From: Limanda limanda
Taxonomy: Eukaryota > Chordata > Actinopteri > Pleuronectiformes > Pleuronectidae
Length of the DNA stretch: 64,000 nucleotides
Reading direction: 5' to 3'
Assembly: GCF_963576545.1 (NCBI RefSeq)
Contig: NC_083639.1
Coordinates: 15,812,118 to 15,876,117, forward strand
Part shown: piece after piece, positions 1 to 14,730 of the stretch
Numbering within the stretch: the stretch's first letter is position 1
Layout: each line of letters starts with the position of its first letter
Position numbers and translations under genes: made by a program
Notes under the pieces: model-generated
What the model was told of the DNA's origin: nothing
Seen by the model: only the letters and a program-made list of their open reading frames with translations
The model's database searches: none

Positions 1-740
1 ACCTGCCGTTATGTCGTGAATAACAGCAGACTCTACTTTTTAACAGTGAATCAAATCTATTAGCAACTTATGTAAACAAGAAATAATCAAGATTTTCAGA
101 TTATTGGTATCCATGTAAACGTTGTCACAGTTGGGGGGGGGTCATGTAAACCAACATTTCTGAATCATAGAGTTGCCAGAGAGGAAAAGCACATAAAACC
201 TCTACTGAGAAGCCGTGACGAATTAACCAGGCTTTAATTGAATAAACGGATGGGTTATACGTAACGATATGACGACGTGGACCGGGGCTTTGGTGTGGAG
301 GATGTATTGCTAATTCTTCCTTCCTGGCTTCTCTCAGGGCTGTGGCATTGTGTTAGAGTGGTTTTCATCTGCTGAATCTGGCTTTCACTACCACAGGAAA
401 TAGAGACACATGCCTGGATTCAGGTTCAAGGCCATCCATGGCGGCGTAGGCCTCAGCGTTATAAGGAAAATTAAATTAAATTAGATTTTCATAGAGAATA
501 GGTTACTTTCCAGAGATGAATGAACACCCTGCCATAAATTAGCTAACTGGGCACTCTGTGAATGTCTGCTTTTTAAATCCAAGATATCTAATGTTTTCTT
601 CACAGAAAGAAGACGAGCATTGGACAACCATGACCATAGTGACCGTACACGACCCTTCATTACGCCTATAAATAATAATTTAAGTAGACTTTTTCAGGCA
701 TCAGCATTGCAAACTGCACCACATGAGAATAACTGGAGAA

Positions 741-860
741 GAAAGCTTGATAAACCTTCAAAGAATCCGTCATGGTTTGCTTCCAAATCCCCATAAATAT
801 GAATGTGACCACAGAAATCCCCAAAACAAAAAACAAAAGTCCCCAATGTACTGTAACATG
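741..860. repeat. duplicated block, copy 1
   Basis: A block around 749-820 recurs at about 1789-1860, offset 1,040 bases; the 30 bases 791-820 and 1831-1860 are identical. On the minus strand this copy lies in a 73-codon open frame (666-887) with a hydrophobic run (LLFFVLGISVVTFIFMGI). Origin unknown. Confidence 0.7.
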
Positions 861-1780
861 AATCATGACATAACAACCATCCATCATCCTTTGTCTTTTG
901 TTTATCTAGGCTCAGGTCACAAAGCGAGCTGGCCAAGTAGGGTAACCCAGACATCCCTGTCCCTAGCCACGATTTCCAACTCTTATTAGAGGATCCGAGG
1001 TGTTCCTGAACCAGATGGGATAGGTTGTCCCTCCTGTTAGTTATGTGTCTAGCCTAGGGTCTCCTCATATATAGGTGTGCCTGGTAAACCTGTAACAGAA
1101 GGTGACAACATCAACTGTTCCCTTTCCGCTACTCCGATCACCAGATGTCTAAAGTCCTTACCCTCTAAAGCTGAGCCCAGACAGCCAACGGAGGAAACTC
1201 ATTTTGGTCACTTGTATTCCAGATCTGGTTCTTTCAGTCACTTCTCCCTATTCTGGGTGACTATGCTAGCTCTATGGTGCTGTTTTATCAAGATTTTCTT
1301 AAACGCTTCATGTCTGGCCCCTCCCCTGTGACCACTTTTCCATGGGAGACCCTACCCGGGCTACGATGCCCCAGACAACATAGCTCCCAGGCTCACCAGG
1401 AATCAGAAAGAAAAAGTAGATTTTATCAAAGGTGTTGGTCACTGGAGTTTCAATACTGGCAATGACAGTCGTGCCATTCAATGACATCTTCACAGGTTCA
1501 ACTAGAATGGCACTCAGTAGATCACGTACCTCCGCCAAGTCCCAACAGTTTTCCTTAAAGTCAATTAAGCTGCACCAGATTTCAAACACACGTAGATATC
1601 AGTTCCCTAAATGCTTGATCAAGATCCATGAATTTGAAAATGGGGAAAATGTTGAAAATTGTCCTATCTCGCTATGTTAAAGAATCCTGGCTCTGTCCCC
1701 TGATCCAGATTCATGTTATGGATTCTTCCCTAACGCTGACCATATCCTTCCATCAAGGTTTATGGTGATCCATCAAGTTT

Positions 1781-1900
1781 TCAAGCTGAATAAACCTGCA
1801 ATGAACCTGTCAAGATTTGCTTTCAAAACACCATAAATATGAATGTGACCACAGAAATCCAAAGAGAAGGAAAATCACTAGCCTCAAATGTACTTTTACT
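1781..1900. repeat. duplicated block, copy 2
   Basis: Second copy of the block at 741-860. The same hydrophobic frame (ISVVTFIFM) is followed at once by a stop, so this copy cannot encode the full run. Confidence 0.7.
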
Positions 1901-2639
1901 GTGACCCACCAGGCAGTAGATTACACACATGTTTGTCACTGGGGTTTACTTACTGAGATTGTTCAAAGACAGTCGAGTCATTCATCTCAGAGTGATGATT
2001 CTCAGAGAGTCATCAGCACATTTGGAATGTACACCCCAGATATGTGCAGTAGCTGTAATAGTATTGCATTAATGATCTTAAGCCCTTTTCTAAAGTGTGT
2101 AAAACTTCATTCTCCATGTCTGTTGACAAATTGTCAGAAACATCAGTAACGAGGGGAGAGAGACATGTTCCTTGAGGAAAGGTTGGACTGATAATAGCAG
2201 GGAAAGAGAGAGATAGAGATGGGAAGTGTAAGTAGTAAGAGTCGATTTATTTACAGCTCTGCTGAAGGAACGGTGACCTCACAGAGCAGCTGCATCTCGT
2301 AGGGAGCATTAGAACAGGAGTAACATGGGGGAGGAGGAGGAAGAGGGGAGAGAGAGTCAGATCAGAGATCCTCTTTCATGCCCCAGACTCAGCTTCAAAG
2401 TCCTGTCAACACAGCGGGAAGGTAAAACCACGAACATGGCGTCCACACACACATGACATGAATTCTCTGTGCGTCTGCAGAAGCACATGCAAACATGGTG
2501 AACATCCAGACACAGCTTGGGCTCACTGACAGAAACAAACTAGTTCTGATGAATCTGTGAAAAAGGGTTAAAGGAGATGACACAGGAAACGCTGTCATGA
2601 GGAGAAAGTGTCACTGCTAGATGGCAGAGATGGAGGAAG

Positions 2640-3065
2640 TACACAACCAGTTTGCTCACGTATAAGTACAAATGAAAAGACCAAAATGTACTCAAGTAAA
2701 AGAAAACCTACCAACTTAACTTAATACTTAAAATATTTTTAAGTAAAAGTAACTAATACAACAGTGTACTCCATAACTGTGACAGAGTCTTGGCAGTGGC
2801 CTCTTCTGAATCGATTTCAGGTGTTTCTTCACCAGTGAAGGTGTGAAGTTAATATCGCCAGTCAAAGTTCACCAAAGTTGAACTCCACACGAAGCCTCGC
2901 CACGGGAAGAAAATGTTTTATTGGCTCCTTGCTCGTACAGATTGGAAGCAAATGGGAGGCAGTAGTGGAGTAAAAGTGAAAAGTACCCAAATATAAATCT
3001 ACTTGAGTAAAGTATGAAAAATGTACTTAAGTACAGTAATAAGGTAAATATACTCAATTTTATCC
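2640..3065. repeat. dispersed repeat rich in AAGTA/ACTTGAGTA
   Basis: Many tactcaagtaaaag, tacttaagtacag and gagtaaaagtgaaaagtac phrases on both sides of a spacer. I recognise this text from common teleost non-autonomous DNA elements. The ends were not defined. Confidence 0.65.
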
Positions 3066-5041
<1,976 letters not shown>

Positions 5042-5411
5042 CCCACCTCCTACTCAACCCCATACGGCTTGAGCTCCTGGCCCCATTGTAGCAAACTGAT
5101 AGCTCTAACATCCAGGGAATGTGTCTTCATCAAAACACTCTCCCATCTAATTCAAAGGAAAAGGGGGAGATGGTCTCACCTTCTCCCCCTTTTCCTCCTC
5201 TCACCTCTTCTGCCAGGTGTGAGGAAGAAGGCAAGACAAGAAATTGGAACAGACACAACGGTGCTGTCGGTGATCAGTGGGATCAGACACCATGAGACGG
5301 ACCAAAGGCTGCAGATACAGTGAAGATGCAGATATTTGTCATTATCACTGAAATGTGAGGAGATTATAGTGAAATTCAAACTAATAAATTTTTTGTATAC
5401 TTTGATTCTAA

Positions 5412-5560
5412 TATCAATCAATCCATCGATCAATCAAATGTTATTTATACAGCGCATATTCACAATTAAAAATTTGCCTCATAGGACTTAATAAGGTGAG
5501 ACTTCCTCTGTCCTTAACCCTTAACTAGAGTGAGGAAAAAAACCTGTTACACTTTAATAT
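5412..5560. repeat. dispersed repeat starting with ATCA/ATCAATCA units
   Basis: It starts atcaatcaatcc and continues with tgttatttatacagcgcata and cctctgtccttaaccctt. This is a familiar fish repeat end, probably from a retroelement 3' part. Confidence 0.6.
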
Positions 5561-6594
5561 TATACTACAGTTAATATTACTCATTGCTCATGCACTCCTT
5601 TAAAAATGTGCTGCATTTAGTATTTTCCAATAGTAACTAATGTTGATGGGAAATATTTTGAACTGTTAAACATTGTTTTCTGGTGGATATTATTGTCTAT
5701 ATTTCGGCCTCAGGCGAGATAATGAGAGAGCAATACAAGAAGTGCTCGATGCAAAACTTCTGCTGAAGACTGTGGAGGTGGTAGCAAGCTGTGGGAAAGG
5801 CTACACAGTAGAAATTAAGTTGAGAATCTTTAGAGAAAGTTCTGATCACACTTGAATGAGCTAGAAATGTGTAAAGCACTTGACACGTCATTTTGTAAGT
5901 AAAAAATCGTCACGCATGTTCTACGTGATTACTGATGACTAACCACTACATCTCCTACATCATCCCGTGTGTGTGTGTGTATGTGTGTGTGTGCGTGAGG
6001 GAGGAAGCTGAGTCAGCGTGGAGCGGCTTATTTGACCACTGTCAGTCTGATGGGAGCGTTCAAACACTCAAGGCCCCCAAACTGCTCTGATGGCTGATGG
6101 TGATAATCCCTGGTGACCTCCGTGTCTGACATCATCACTGTCAGACAGAGGTCAGTGACAGGGTCAGCCGGGAGGGCACAGGGGTGACTGACCCGAATTT
6201 ACCAAGACAAGACAAATGTGCGTGTGTGTCTGTATAGGAGTTGAACTTTGCATGCATTTGTAAGCTCACGGGTCAGTGCGTGTTTAAGAGTTGTTCGGGA
6301 TCATCAATTCATTTTTCTTACGCTTGAGTTGTCCCATGCAAAACTGAAAAGCTGTTACCAAGTTTTATTAGCATTAGATAAAAAGGATCGACTGTTTTTT
6401 ATTTGAAAAAGGTGAGGAAAAGTAAAGGGAACATCCTCTAACTGTTGCTCTGAGTCAAACCACAGACAAAATTATTGCAAAATATCCCACAAGTGCAACA
6501 GCAGCTCTGGAAATGAACTGACCCAGCTTCCATAAACGCAGTGACATCACACTGATGCAGGACTTGTACCAGTGGCAAAGACCAGAGCAAAGTT

Positions 6595-6720
6595 GTAAAC
6601 TCCAGCAAACGTCACAGCACTTGTTTCCCGGAGAGCGTTCGCAGGCCTGCTACGTCAGCAGAGCGGAGCAGAGGAGAGGAGCGTAGCCTCGCACGCACGA
6701 GGACTCACTCTGTAAGTTGA
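6595..6720 (+). promoter_or_regulatory. possible promoter / first exon remnant
   Basis: A CpG-richer stretch in AT-rich surroundings. It has tacgtcagc (a CRE-like half site) at about 6651-6659, GA-rich text, and a donor-like ctct/gtaagttga at about 6711. No matching downstream exon was found, so this is only a suggestion. Confidence 0.25.
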
Positions 6721-7295
6721 GTTACAGAGTGTTCTGGAAAATGTCACTGAGAGTTTATTTCTACGGAACTGAATGCTTGGACAGACACAGACACAGGTGT
6801 GAATACAACAAAGTGATGCAATAAGCATCTGTGTATCAAGCTTTTAAACACACGAAACATCAAACTAAACTAATCTAGAGAAAGAAGTTCATCCCTCAGA
6901 CAAAATGACTGTGAGAAAAGCAGTCACAAGCGTAAGGGAGACTGAGATTGTCTGTGTGATTTCTATTTGTCTCTCCCTGGAGAGATCCCTTCAGACTGTG
7001 GAGAGGCTGGTCAGCCGAGGTCGTGGAGCATGCTCAGTGCCGGTTTCCCACAGAACCCGTAGGGTTTGCGCCCCGGGTCCTGCTGTGCGTCCAACTCTTA
7101 CTACACACTGCGTCACACTGCCCATGGAGCGTCACTTCCCTGAGACACAGTCAGCCCTTCGTCTTCCTCTCAGAGCTCAGCTCCTTTACACATTTGTCCT
7201 CAGCTAACCTTAGATAAAGTAGAAACTGAGAATTTTTGGAGTCGGGAGCAATTATTTACCCCTTAAACTTTTTACTTTGTGGTTATGTGCCTGCA

Positions 7296-7331
7296 TGGGT
7301 CCCTCCAGGATGCATGTCCTGGAGGGACCCA
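7296..7331. repeat. exact inverted repeat, 15-base arms
   Basis: Arms 7296-7310 and 7317-7331 are exact reverse complements around a 6-base tgcatg spacer. GC-rich arms would form a stable hairpin on either strand. Confidence 0.95.
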
Positions 7332-7740
7332 GTCAGGCTTCATGAGGAAGTCCACGTTCATTCAACACAACCCATCCTGTTGCTCCAGGTATGAGACACA
7401 CCATGTTCTGTCCAGCCACAGCCCTGTCCTGTTAATCACTAAGCCACCACCCCTACATTGTCCAACGTGGGGCGTGTGCAGGTGTCTCTGGAGTGGAGGA
7501 GAGGAGGGTCCCGTTTCCCACACCCACACAAACACATACACATACCACCATTTCACAATCTTCATTCACCCTTTCAGTGTTTAGACGTCCGACACACATG
7601 CTACTGTACTGTTACTCACACTTACCATCAGAGGATGCAACACACAACAGCAAAGAATTCATGGAAGGAACAAAGATTCTCTCACATGTACACACACACA
7701 CACAGGTTTGCGCAGCTATTCTTAGGAGGACTTTGAATTG

Positions 7741-7969
7741 ATTTCCATTCAGTGTGGACAGCCTAAACAAAAGCTTATAACCAAATTTAACCATGACCAA
7801 TACAATTCTAACTCTAACCTCAACTTCACCACAATTCCCATCTTTTCACTTACCTTAACCAAGACCACAGAAATGAGGTTTGGCCACATTAGGACTGAGC
7901 CTTGCTTTGGTCCCCATAAGGTCAATGTTCATGCTGGGAAAAGTCAAAAAGAGGTACCAAAACAGAGCG

Positions 7970-8012
<43 letters not shown>

Positions 8013-8240
8013 TTGTACTTCTTACTTTTACCATCACAACTTAATGCCTAACCCTAACATAAACCTAATTTTAACCCTAAAATCCAAGTGTTAACCCTCA
8101 AACTCTTAAACGTGAGGACTGGCCAAAATGTCCTTAATCCATAAGGTCTATGCTCAAAATGGTCCTCACAAATATATAAGTACAAGTTAACGCACACGTA
8201 CACACGTACACACGTACACACACACACACACACACACAAA
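7741..8240. repeat. dispersed repeat with two CA runs
   Basis: CCTAA-rich text alternates with phrases such as ggtccccataaggtc and gtgaggactggccaaaatg, and with CA runs at about 7974-8008 and 8214-8239. I recognise this combination as a very common teleost dispersed repeat. The two halves look related (both hold a 'cataaggtc' block before a CA run). Confidence 0.75.
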
Positions 8241-10114
8241 CACACATGTGCGTAACTCCCACCAAGTATGGAGACCTAGCTCAACACTTGGCACATACAG
8301 ACTCTTGCCTGATGCTCGTGCCTCAGTGCAGGAATATGTCATCACTCATAAAATTTCATTGCTCAAGACGTCATCCTATGAATCAAAGCTTTTTTTGGCT
8401 TCTGGTACAAACTATTAAACAGAGGCAGGAAATGCTCCTGTTTGTTCTTCCTGTCTGTGCACATGCGTTTTTTTTTTATATATTTCCCAACTGAAAGAGA
8501 TCAGTCAGGATTTATGGTCAAAGCTACAGCCCCTCCTTATTTTCCAGTTATCCTCCACTCCTTTAACACTAGTAAGTCTTCCTGTGGAGATATTAACATA
8601 CCGGCACAGAAATAGATCTTCACATGCACTACACAGTATCAGGTTCTTACTTTAATGACAAGTGATATTCTCCTTTTAGAGGCCTGAAATCTTGAATTTA
8701 TGTTTTTTCCAACTCCATTGCTGTTTTTCTGTGACCCTGCTGTGTGTTTTATTACTGTGGCTCTACAACAACACCACGAGAACTGACCATGTAAAATTAG
8801 TGGTAAGTATTCCACTGAGACAATGCAGCTGGAGACTAAGGTAATAAAGCAGGGTCCTACAATAACAATAAACATGTCAGTAGATGTGCAGTGAGGAGTC
8901 ATGCATGTGGCCTGAGGGCTACTTCTCTGGGTTTAATATAGAATTAAAATTCAACCCCTGGTCAAATGGCGATTGGGCGTCCATTTCTCTTTCACTCAGA
9001 GCCGTCAAACACACATAGTGCAATACCACACATAAGCTATATTCAAGGATATTCAAACGGATTGTGTTGTTCAAAACAACTGGGCTCACAAATCACAGTG
9101 ATTGAAGATGCTTCCAGCGGCGGCAGAGACAGGAGAGGAAAAGAAGATTAATGAGGAATGTCAGGTAGCTGCAGTGTCTTACCTCTAAACCTCACTGACG
9201 TCATCTATCCCCTCCATGGAAAAACAAACCTGCGTCTGTCTTTGGAATGGAAGGTGAATTGATTTATTATGATCATATCTTGGTAATACCTGCCACTCAT
9301 TCCAAACTGTATATTTATTTCATGCTGCAGGAATCATTTATGGCCTCGTAAAGTTGATATAGCAAACAACTACCACAAGTCAAGTATTCTGTGCTCCGCC
9401 TCCAGCTTTGGTTCCTGACCAGCTCCCGAGGGATAAAACCAGCGTTTAGCTTCCAAACGCTCCTGTGTTAACCAGCCAGTTGCTCACTTTGTGTGTCTGC
9501 AATGTGGTGCTTGGTAAGAGGCATACGGCCGCTTCGTCAGAGCTTGTTTTCTGAAAACAGCTGCGGGGTACAGAAAAACCATAACACTGAGCCCAGGGGA
9601 TCTGAGGGGAATTCTAGGGACATTATTTTCTCTTTCAATACTAGGAAAAACAGGGATATACATTGTTCTGTTGGTGGTCATATAGAAGTACTGACTGGTT
9701 TAGCTTCAAATTGACATTTTGATCCCGATCATCTGGGTCAAAATGTATATACAGATGCACAAATTTGAAGTAAAACCAACAGAAAGGATTTTTATACAGG
9801 TGCTCGGTCTCCCGAGCATAGGTTCTTGTGTCTTTGAACGCACCTTGGTGTTCTAATGCTGGTGATGGAGAGCACAGTCCAATTCCTAATCTCCACAGGT
9901 GTTTATCTGAATGTGGATAAGTGTGGTGGCCATATTATACAGTTCACATCATTGTCACACACACTGTACATTTTCAGATCAGCCCTATTCAGCTAAATAT
10001 CTAAGGTAGCGTGTGATGTGTTAGTCACTCAACACGTTGTTAAATAAATCTGACCTTATAAAGATCTGAAGGGTATCCAAATGTCAGCTATTTAAAGGGT
10101 GCATTAAAGCTGCA
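8241..10114. other. no feature recognised
   Basis: Plain sequence between the CA-bearing repeat and the foldback element. Confidence 0.6.
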
Positions 10115-10118
10115 TTAA

Positions 10119-10587
10119 AAGGGGAAGTTCAAAAAGGAAAATTCACTCATTATCTACTCACCACTGTGCCGATAGATGGTGGGTGAAGTGTTAGATTCCA
10201 CAAAACACTTCTGGAGTTTCAGGGGTAAACAGTATTGCAGCCGAATCCAATGTAATTGAAGTCAAAACATACCATGGCTCCTCACTGCTCGTGTGGTGTC
10301 ATCCAAGTGTCCGCAACAACCGACATTCATATCCGACCTAAAATAAGGTCATTTACATTATGTTGTGGCCCAAATGTCCTCAGACACCACCGAGAAGTAT
10401 GGAGGGATGTTATGTTATTTTTTCTCTTGTTTTATTACATCTGAGGAAGAGGTCACTTTGGCTGCAACACTGTTTACCCCTGAGAATCTTAAAGTGCTTT
10501 GTGGACTCAACACTTCAACCACCCCTCCATCAGCATTGTGGTGAGTAGATAATGAGGGAATGTTTATTTTTGGGGTGAACTATTCCT
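10119..10587. mobile_element. foldback MITE flanked by TTAA
   Basis: Left and right ends are inverted copies of about 130 bases. Both include attatctactcaccac next to the end, then acaaa(a/g)cac and ggggtaaacag further in. The element is bounded by TTAA at 10115-10118 and 10588-10591, the target site of piggyBac- and Kolobok-type transposons. No coding capacity; non-autonomous. Confidence 0.8.
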
Positions 10588-10591
10588 TTAA

Positions 10592-13500
10592 TCAATGTTT
10601 TCAGATCATAATACTCCAAATAACTACAACATATGTATCGTGAACAGTAATTAACAGAGTAACTCTAATTACACAGCTCTGCAGTTAACCCCGGCCCTAC
10701 AGAACAATTTTAACAATTTTTAGTGATTGTGTTGTTTTTATTGCTGGTTCACCCTCACAGCTCTCATCAGCAGCAGTTTCACATGACGCAGGGAGCAGTT
10801 TACACAAAAGAAAATCTACCGACAAACCATCTTAATGCTGCTTAACCAGCACTTAATGTCAAATAGAGAGAAGTTAACACGTTTCTAGTGAAGCCAATGG
10901 AGCATTGTGCCGCTTAACAGCCAGATGTTTCCCTCAGGAGCTGGTAGAGACCAAAGCAGAGTTAAAATTAGTTGTTATTGGACTAACTTCACCAGGTGGT
11001 CACAAACATGAATTCAAATGAATGTGTAGCAGCAAAGTGTTTGCTGACACACTCACCATAATGAAATCACAAGGTCAGTGTCATGTCTACAGTTTAATAT
11101 GCTGCCCCCAAGTGGACAAAATCTTAATGCAGGTTTAAATAAACATAAGTAAATGAATACAACACAAAGGACACCCATCCTTCTTGTTTTTACAAAATCC
11201 CTAAAGCACAAATGAGCTTCTCCAGGTGCAGCAGCTTGCTCCCAGTGGTCAGGATGGAGCCTGGGTTCCTGTAATGGCTGCGGTCTCATGTCCACTCCAA
11301 TGAAGCTGCATCTGGTCAGCCGCTCCACACCAGTTCAGTGCTCCCAGCAGGACGTTAACATAATGCCACAGTCGACCCAAAGTGTTGGTTCAAGACCTCA
11401 AACAGCCTCTGTCATAATTCAACAAAGAAGAAGCTTTAAAGCAGAGAGTTTCAGGAGGGTTTGATGCCACTGAAACTAAAGTCCTCCACTGTCTCAGTTA
11501 TCCACAGCCTGTTGGCTCACTCACAGTCAGTGGGCCCCACAAAAAGGCTTTCGTTTGCAAAAAGTGTCGATTCAACATTTATTATTTTCTGCTACAGGCC
11601 AGCAGCAGGGTTAAAATGCAGATGTACAGTATATATCTGATCTGTGTTTTACTTGGCTGAATGAGGTTTATTAACATGCTGTGGATCTCTTTGCAATCCC
11701 CCCACCCCCAGCCTCCCAGTGGTGGAGATTGACTCTGTGTGTGCACTGCTCAGCGCAAAGCCATTCAGGTTGTGTACATTAGATAATGTGTGGGCTCGGT
11801 TATACGTGCCCCAGCCAAACCTGAGGGACTGAATTAACGCAGTTCATTTAAACAATGGTTTTGTGTGTTCATGTACATCGTGGTGTGTGGGTCTGGCTTA
11901 TAGATGGCAGATCTTTTACTGTACAGTATGTTTGTTTTAAGAGAAGCTACTATTAAAAACGGGGGGGGGGGAGACGTGAATGGTGCCATGAGAAAACACT
12001 TAACCTGGGCTAGCTCAACGGGTTTCTCCGCAGAGGACTCTGTGTCCTGCCCCGCGGCCTCCTTCTAACTTCCACCATGCTATAGATCAATTGGTGCTTT
12101 GATGTTGTGATGCATAAAGGCTTATGGAAAATGCACCGTGCAGCGGTCAGGCAATATCTCAACTTGAAAGCAAAGCATGTTGTGTTTGTGTGTGAGCGTG
12201 TTTGTCGGACAGGCGTACACAGCGTATAGGGAGGAGGGTGAGTCATGCTTTTTCGTGCAATAAACACAGAATCAGCCCACGCAGGGCCTGTCCTCTCACC
12301 GTCCTTGCTGCAGGACTTTTTATAACACTCACTAAATCACATGTCAGTGTCACAGGCCTCTCAAACCTTTAGGCAGTAGGTGGACGTGTGTTTGGAAGTG
12401 CAGAGCCCCAGCCAAAAAAAGGAAAAAAAGGGAAACTAAGTGTGCTCAACTCCGCTGATATGACTGACCCACTCATATCCAGTGTAACAAAATAAATCAC
12501 TCAAAAGTTTAGTGCTTGCTCAGTGTTTCAAGTTGGAGCGTGAGATTAAAAAACTGTCTCCGGCATGGAGAGAAGCATTTCTCACGTTTGGATAAGTACG
12601 TTGAATTTATCCTCCCAGTGACACGTGCATGACTCTGTGTACACCTCCCTCACCCTGTTTCACCCGAGCTGCAGCGGAGCACGTTTCCCCACAACGTCAG
12701 TGACCCTGAGCTGCTGTGTGACTGGGTGACATCAGCCTGTGCTAGACTAAATCAATTCCCTGAATAAAGAGGTTTTCAGAACATCATCTCCTTCTGACCC
12801 TGAATGTGACAAACACAAACACACACAGACACACAAATATTCCTTTGGTGACATATGGACCCGTCTCTCTCTGACAGAGTCCTTGGCCTCACATGTTGAA
12901 TGAGTGGCGGCCTGGCAGGACACTGGCTGCTTTATAATGGAGACATAGATTGCTCTGATTTTGGAGAATCAGTCACACTCGAGGGTCTGTCGGATGCAGG
13001 AAGTGGTCTGTCGGATCTGTGTCGTGTCTGCTCCCACAGCAACACAATCACAGTGGGGGGCTGACCAGTGATCATCACTGATACCAGGGAGGGAGGATGT
13101 GATGACTTCAATCTGCCACTAGATGACACTGTGGGACACACAGTACCTGATATGTTCCCATCGACACTGTGCAGCTAACACGCAATGTTATATCAAATGT
13201 TTGTGTTTTGTTTGTAAACCATGATTTTGACTTTAAATTAAAAATTCATGTTCCTTATCACCATTCCACATGTTTTTCCTCACGAGAAATGATAAGATAT
13301 ATATGCTTAATTGTGCTCAAGATAACTGTTTGTAACTATTAATTTAAAGGTTACATTCAATCTTCAGTATCTTAAAACAGCGAAAGTGTCCATTCACAAG
13401 GTAAATCTATGAGTTCCGGTTGTGGCTGTAGAATTCTAGAAGAATCTGGGGTTTCAGCAGAGTTAAAAAATTATTAAGCTTATTGTGTAAAGCATTTTCA

Positions 13501-14544
13501 CTGGAGTTCTCTTTTAGGAAAATACAGATTTACGTGAATAAACTATGTTGACACATTAGAATAATAATTTCATATTTATAACTTTTTATTTAGGCACCAT
13601 GTTTCAGTCACTTTTTATTACGCTGAATACATTTGTTGACAACAACACCCCCTTCAATTATGCAACATAATCAGAAGATTGAGTGGAGGTTATTAAAAAG
13701 TGTGAATGATTTGACTGTTTCTGAACAGTTCACTCATTTATATAATAGAAACCCTGCATTTCACTGGCCACAGGCTGTAAGTGATGACAATATGTTAACG
13801 TTCAGACAAAAATGTATTACTCACAAAAAAAAAGTAAAATAATGGATATGATTAATTTAGTAGTTAATTTATTCTGCTTATCAAAATAAATGGAGAATAA
13901 AGAGACTCCTTTTGTAATCTGAATGAAGTCATCAGTGTTAAAGACGATATTGATGACATGTTTCACTTTTCACCCACAATGCTGTACTTCTGCAATAATC
14001 TTGGATATTAATCATACTGACTTCCAGTAATGCCTGTGTCTTATTCCCTGTGCTGCAGCAGGAGCATCTTCTGGTGTTTCTGTCTCCACAGACCTGCCTC
14101 TGCCTCTCTGCCTCTGAGGTGTGTCACATGCATTGTGGGAGTTCAGGGTCAAACCTCTCCTCCTCTGCCCTTTCATCACTGAAAAAGAGAGCCAACACTC
14201 ACCTACTCAGGGTGACAATGATGAACCCTCTTCAGCGGAGTCCTCTGCATCCGCTTGGTCAAACTGCAGAGACTTCTCCTCTTGTTGCTGCTTTGCCCAA
14301 TCAGAGTCGCTCGTTCAGTCAAGGGCCCAATTACAGAGGCATCGGTCCGCAGTGAGAGCTCTTTTAGTGAAAGGGCAGTTAATCAAGGAGATGGCCTCTT
14401 CAATTGCTAGTGTGGCATCGCCAAGTTGCCCGGTGGCCATGTTACCACGGGCCAGCGTCCATCACATCCAGTGGACCCAATAGTTTGTTACATCTCTGAG
14501 CGGCCCTGCAGCGAGTGTCTGCTACAGTTCTCTCTGCTGCTTGC
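10592..14544. other. no feature recognised
   Basis: AT-rich non-coding sequence. Two overlapping plus-strand open frames at 14050-14483 were examined and not accepted. Confidence 0.6.
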
Positions 14545-14730
14545 AACCACCATCAGGAGGTAAAGTGAGGGGTCCACTAATTAGGTGGTTGGTGATTGGA
14601 TCTTTGGCTCTTGCTGAAGTGTCTTTGGACAAGACACTACATTTAGGCTCTGCATGACTCGCCATCAGTGTGTTTTGTTGAAGTGCTGGGTCTATATACA
14701 TGTAGACGCAGTCCATTTACCATTCCATGA
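14545..14730. repeat. dispersed repeat ending in gcagtccatttaccatt
   Basis: It contains tgtctttggacaagacact and ends gcagtccatttaccattcc, phrases of a common fish dispersed repeat. Confidence 0.6.

Larger units (their letters stand above)
1..2639. other. no gene found; contains duplicated block
   Basis: Apart from the two related blocks at 741-860 and 1781-1900 I see no supported gene. Open frames are short and none resembles a known family. Confidence 0.6.
5561..7740. other. non-coding, few features
   Basis: Short GT stretch near 5967-5995, the promoter-like spot at 6595-6720 and the inverted repeat at 7296-7331. No gene. Confidence 0.6.

Noticed and set aside
1308..1589. 93-codon minus-strand frame as an exon of a receptor gene
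   Set aside because: No domain I can name; kept only as part of the duplicated-block finding.
14050..14483. Two overlapping plus-strand frames of 101 and 120 codons
   Set aside because: No domain, no shared codon pattern, overlapping frames and no supporting splice or promoter context.
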